64,000 bases of DNA from Bacilli bacterium (lineage in GTDB: Bacteria > Bacillota > Bacilli > RF39 > UBA660): contig JAFXUK010000004.1 in assembly GCA_017525015.1 (NCBI GenBank), forward strand, positions 62,001 to 126,000. The letters run 5' to 3'. Within the stretch, counting starts at the first letter, position 1. The number at the start of each line of letters is the position of its first letter. The notes beneath the pieces are model-generated. The model searched no databases. It saw only the letters and a program-made list of their open reading frames with translations, and was not told where the DNA came from. The translations under genes and the position numbers were made by a program. Below are positions 62,503-64,000 of this stretch, piece by piece.

Positions 62503-63642
62503 CTATTTTTCTTTTAAAACTCTTTTTCTAGCTTCCAAATATTCAGCTATTACCTTATCTCTTCTATCATAATCTTCTTTAAATACTTCCCTTACACAAA
62601 AGTTAGGTTTCTTCTCATCCCAATCCCATGTATGGAAAGCATCACCTAAACAAGATTTCCAATCAGGACACTTCTTACATTTACTATTAGAAGTTCTATC
62701 TATCTTACGATAATTTTTAAATTCATGTTCCCAAATATCAGAGAATTTTCTTTCTCTAATATTACCTTGTATTAATTCTGGTCTTCTTTCTATATCAGGA
62801 CATCCAAATACATCACCATTGCTTAAAATACTAGCAACCCAATATCCTGTAAAACAGAAGAAACAATTACCTAATAATTCTGTATCTAAGTCATTACCCA
62901 AGAAATGTCCACATCCATATTTAAACTTCATAGATGGATCTTCTTTTCTCTTATCAATAATAAACTTAAACATTCTCTTATATCCATCAGCATCTAATAA
63001 TAAATCATCATTACCTTTAGCTCTACCAATTGGATCTACTTCAATAAGACGCCAATCAGTAACACCTAAATCTTTAACAATCTTATAAATATCTTCTAAT
63101 TGATCTATATTCTTTTTATTAACGCAAGTAGTTACTTGTAAATCTACAATAGTAGGACACTTTTGCATTAACTTAATACCTTTACAAATCTTATCAAAAG
63201 CCCCAGGTACTTTTCTAAAAGATTCATGTAATTCTTTAACACCATCAATACTAATAGAAACTGTATCCATATGAGCTTTTTCTATTTTCTTAATTAATTT
63301 CTCATCAATTAAAATACCATTAGAAGTCATTCCCCAATGGAAACCTAAATTATGAGCATATTCCATTAATTCAAATAAATCTTTTCTAACACAAGGTTCT
63401 CCCCCTGTTATATAAAGCATTACATTTTCTGCTCCATAGTGTTCAGCTACATCATCTAAAACACCTTTAATTTCTTCACCAGTAATTTCATCTTTAGGAA
63501 TAAAATCACCACAACTACTTCCACAATGTTCACATCTAGCATTACATCTTGAAGTAACTTCAAAGAATAAAGCTTTTAACTTATGTTCCTTATAAGCTTT
63601 CTTTTTATATTCATATAAATTATTTACAAAATTTTCATCCAT
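62503..63642 (-). CDS. Radical SAM/SPASM enzyme, probable peptide-modifying maturase
   Basis: A 379-residue enzyme. The radical SAM core opens with FFEVTSRCNARCEHCGSSCGD; the CxxxCxxC motif is Cys33, Cys37, Cys40. YITGGEPCVRKDLFELM is the SAM-binding GGEP motif, and VSISIDGVKELHESFRKV follows. The C-terminal SPASM domain has a Cys-rich array: NCFFC, FGCPD, KCKKCPDWKSCLGD and a last FCVREVF, enough for two auxiliary clusters. SPASM enzymes typically modify ribosomal peptides; the adjacent TKYAPP repeat protein is the obvious candidate substrate. AAGGTGGG is 6 bases before the ATG and overlaps the upstream stop. Confidence 0.93.
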   Translation of the reverse strand: MDENFVNNLYEYKKKAYKEHKLKALFFEVTSRCNARCEHCGSSCGDFIPKDEITGEEIKGVLDDVAEHYGAENVMLYITGGEPCVRKDLFELMEYAHNLGFHWGMTSNGILIDEKLIKKIEKAHMDTVSISIDGVKELHESFRKVPGAFDKICKGIKLMQKCPTIVDLQVTTCVNKKNIDQLEDIYKIVKDLGVTDWRLIEVDPIGRAKGNDDLLLDADGYKRMFKFIIDKRKEDPSMKFKYGCGHFLGNDLDTELLGNCFFCFTGYWVASILSNGDVFGCPDIERRPELIQGNIRERKFSDIWEHEFKNYRKIDRTSNSKCKKCPDWKSCLGDAFHTWDWDEKKPNFCVREVFKEDYDRRDKVIAEYLEARKRVLKEK

Positions 63643-63644
63643 AA

Positions 63645-64000
63645 TTAACCCACCTTCTTTTTAAGTTTTTTTATTAAAATACCACCTAACAAAATAAACA
63701 AGAATATACCCATAACAATAAAGTTATACTTATTAGGGTAATCATTATATTCCACAATAAAAACACCAAATATTAAGAAAGCAAAATCTAGTACTAATAT
63801 ATCATCTATTATTGAAGCAGTCTTTTCTCCAAATATAATTTCTTCCTTAAATATACCTTTAGGAACATATATGCTTTTATAATTATATCCTTCAATATAT
63901 TTTCTCTTTAATGTTAGTTCTCTTTCAATTGTTTCACCTTTATATTCAAAAGCTATTATTGTTAATACTCTTCTACCATTAGCTCCTTTACTACATGGTA
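63645..64000 (-). CDS. Membrane protein, truncated by the window edge
   Basis: The frame enters from base 64000 (no start visible) and stops at 63645, three bases before the radical SAM start. The last ~118 residues are visible: a beta-rich polar part (GRRVLTIIAFEYKGETIERELTLKRKYIEGY, then SIYVPKG and EEIIFGEK) followed by two membrane segments (FAFLIFGVFIVEY and FIVMGIFLFILLGGILI) and a basic tail KKLKKKVG. Family not recognised. By position it is part of the radical SAM-TKYAPP operon and could act in export or anchoring. Confidence 0.65.
   Translation of the reverse strand, partial: PCSKGANGRRVLTIIAFEYKGETIERELTLKRKYIEGYNYKSIYVPKGIFKEEIIFGEKTASIIDDILVLDFAFLIFGVFIVEYNDYPNKYNFIVMGIFLFILLGGILIKKLKKKVG

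Overview
The window is strongly AT-rich, densely packed bacterial DNA with almost every gene on the minus strand. Genes sit in short co-directional operons with overlapping stop and start codons, strong AGGAGG-type ribosome binding sites and compact hairpin terminators. A CIRCE operator, a T-box leader, a guanine-type riboswitch, a probable preQ1 riboswitch, SipW/TasA-type surface proteins and WXG100-like proteins all point to a low-GC Firmicute (Bacilli). TGA is used as a stop codon, which argues against Mycoplasma-type recoding. A superoxide reductase, glycan-degrading enzymes and a giant surface protein fit an anaerobic, probably gut-associated, poorly characterised Bacilli lineage. The lineage is an inference from gene content; no rRNA is present.

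Layout. (1) 1-15.1 kb is a surface-structure locus. It holds a 2794-residue repetitive exported protein, a 39-residue ORF and a cytoplasmic helical protein. After a terminator and new promoter come a degenerate SipW-like protein, a TasA/camelysin-like protein, an intact SipW-type signal peptidase, two further exported proteins, an unknown protein and a truncated membrane/coiled-coil protein. (2) 15.1-26 kb is housekeeping and regulated metabolism: an N-domain-less ClpB under CIRCE/HrcA, a purine permease under a guanine-type riboswitch, a lipoprotein, leuS under a leucine T-box, and a GH31-family protein whose catalytic positions look altered. (3) 26-43 kb is mixed: a YtqA-type radical SAM protein, a membrane-anchored metalloprotease, a DUF5662-GNAT fusion, an LRR protein paired with an HD membrane protein, a CHAP hydrolase with a WXG-like head, NfeD plus an SPFH protein, a CPBP protease, a DUF2130 protein, an HD hydrolase and a GH13 amylase-family enzyme. 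(4) 43-61 kb holds a queuosine-precursor transporter with a preQ1-like leader, a nitroreductase, two paralogous transglutaminase-like proteins, a Nudix protein, two XRE regulators, topoisomerase III, superoxide reductase, a Y-family polymerase with a YolD partner, lipoproteins, a VWA protein, ispG, a DUF402 protein and a CaCA-type antiporter. (5) 61.3-64 kb is an operon of a membrane protein (cut by the window edge), a radical SAM/SPASM enzyme, a WXG100-sized protein and a protein ending in nine tandem 14-residue TKYAPP repeats.

The most novel candidate is region 5. A SPASM-type radical SAM enzyme beside a small helical secretion-type protein and a repeat-bearing substrate-like protein looks like a peptide-modification system with a multi-core precursor, possibly exported by a type VII-like route. 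The second is region 1, where a giant repetitive protein and SipW/TasA components, including a paralogue that has lost the catalytic His, suggest a dedicated surface-fibre assembly locus. Several start codons were moved downstream of the longest possible ORF because the ribosome binding site or an operator lies inside the longer reading frame; each case is noted.
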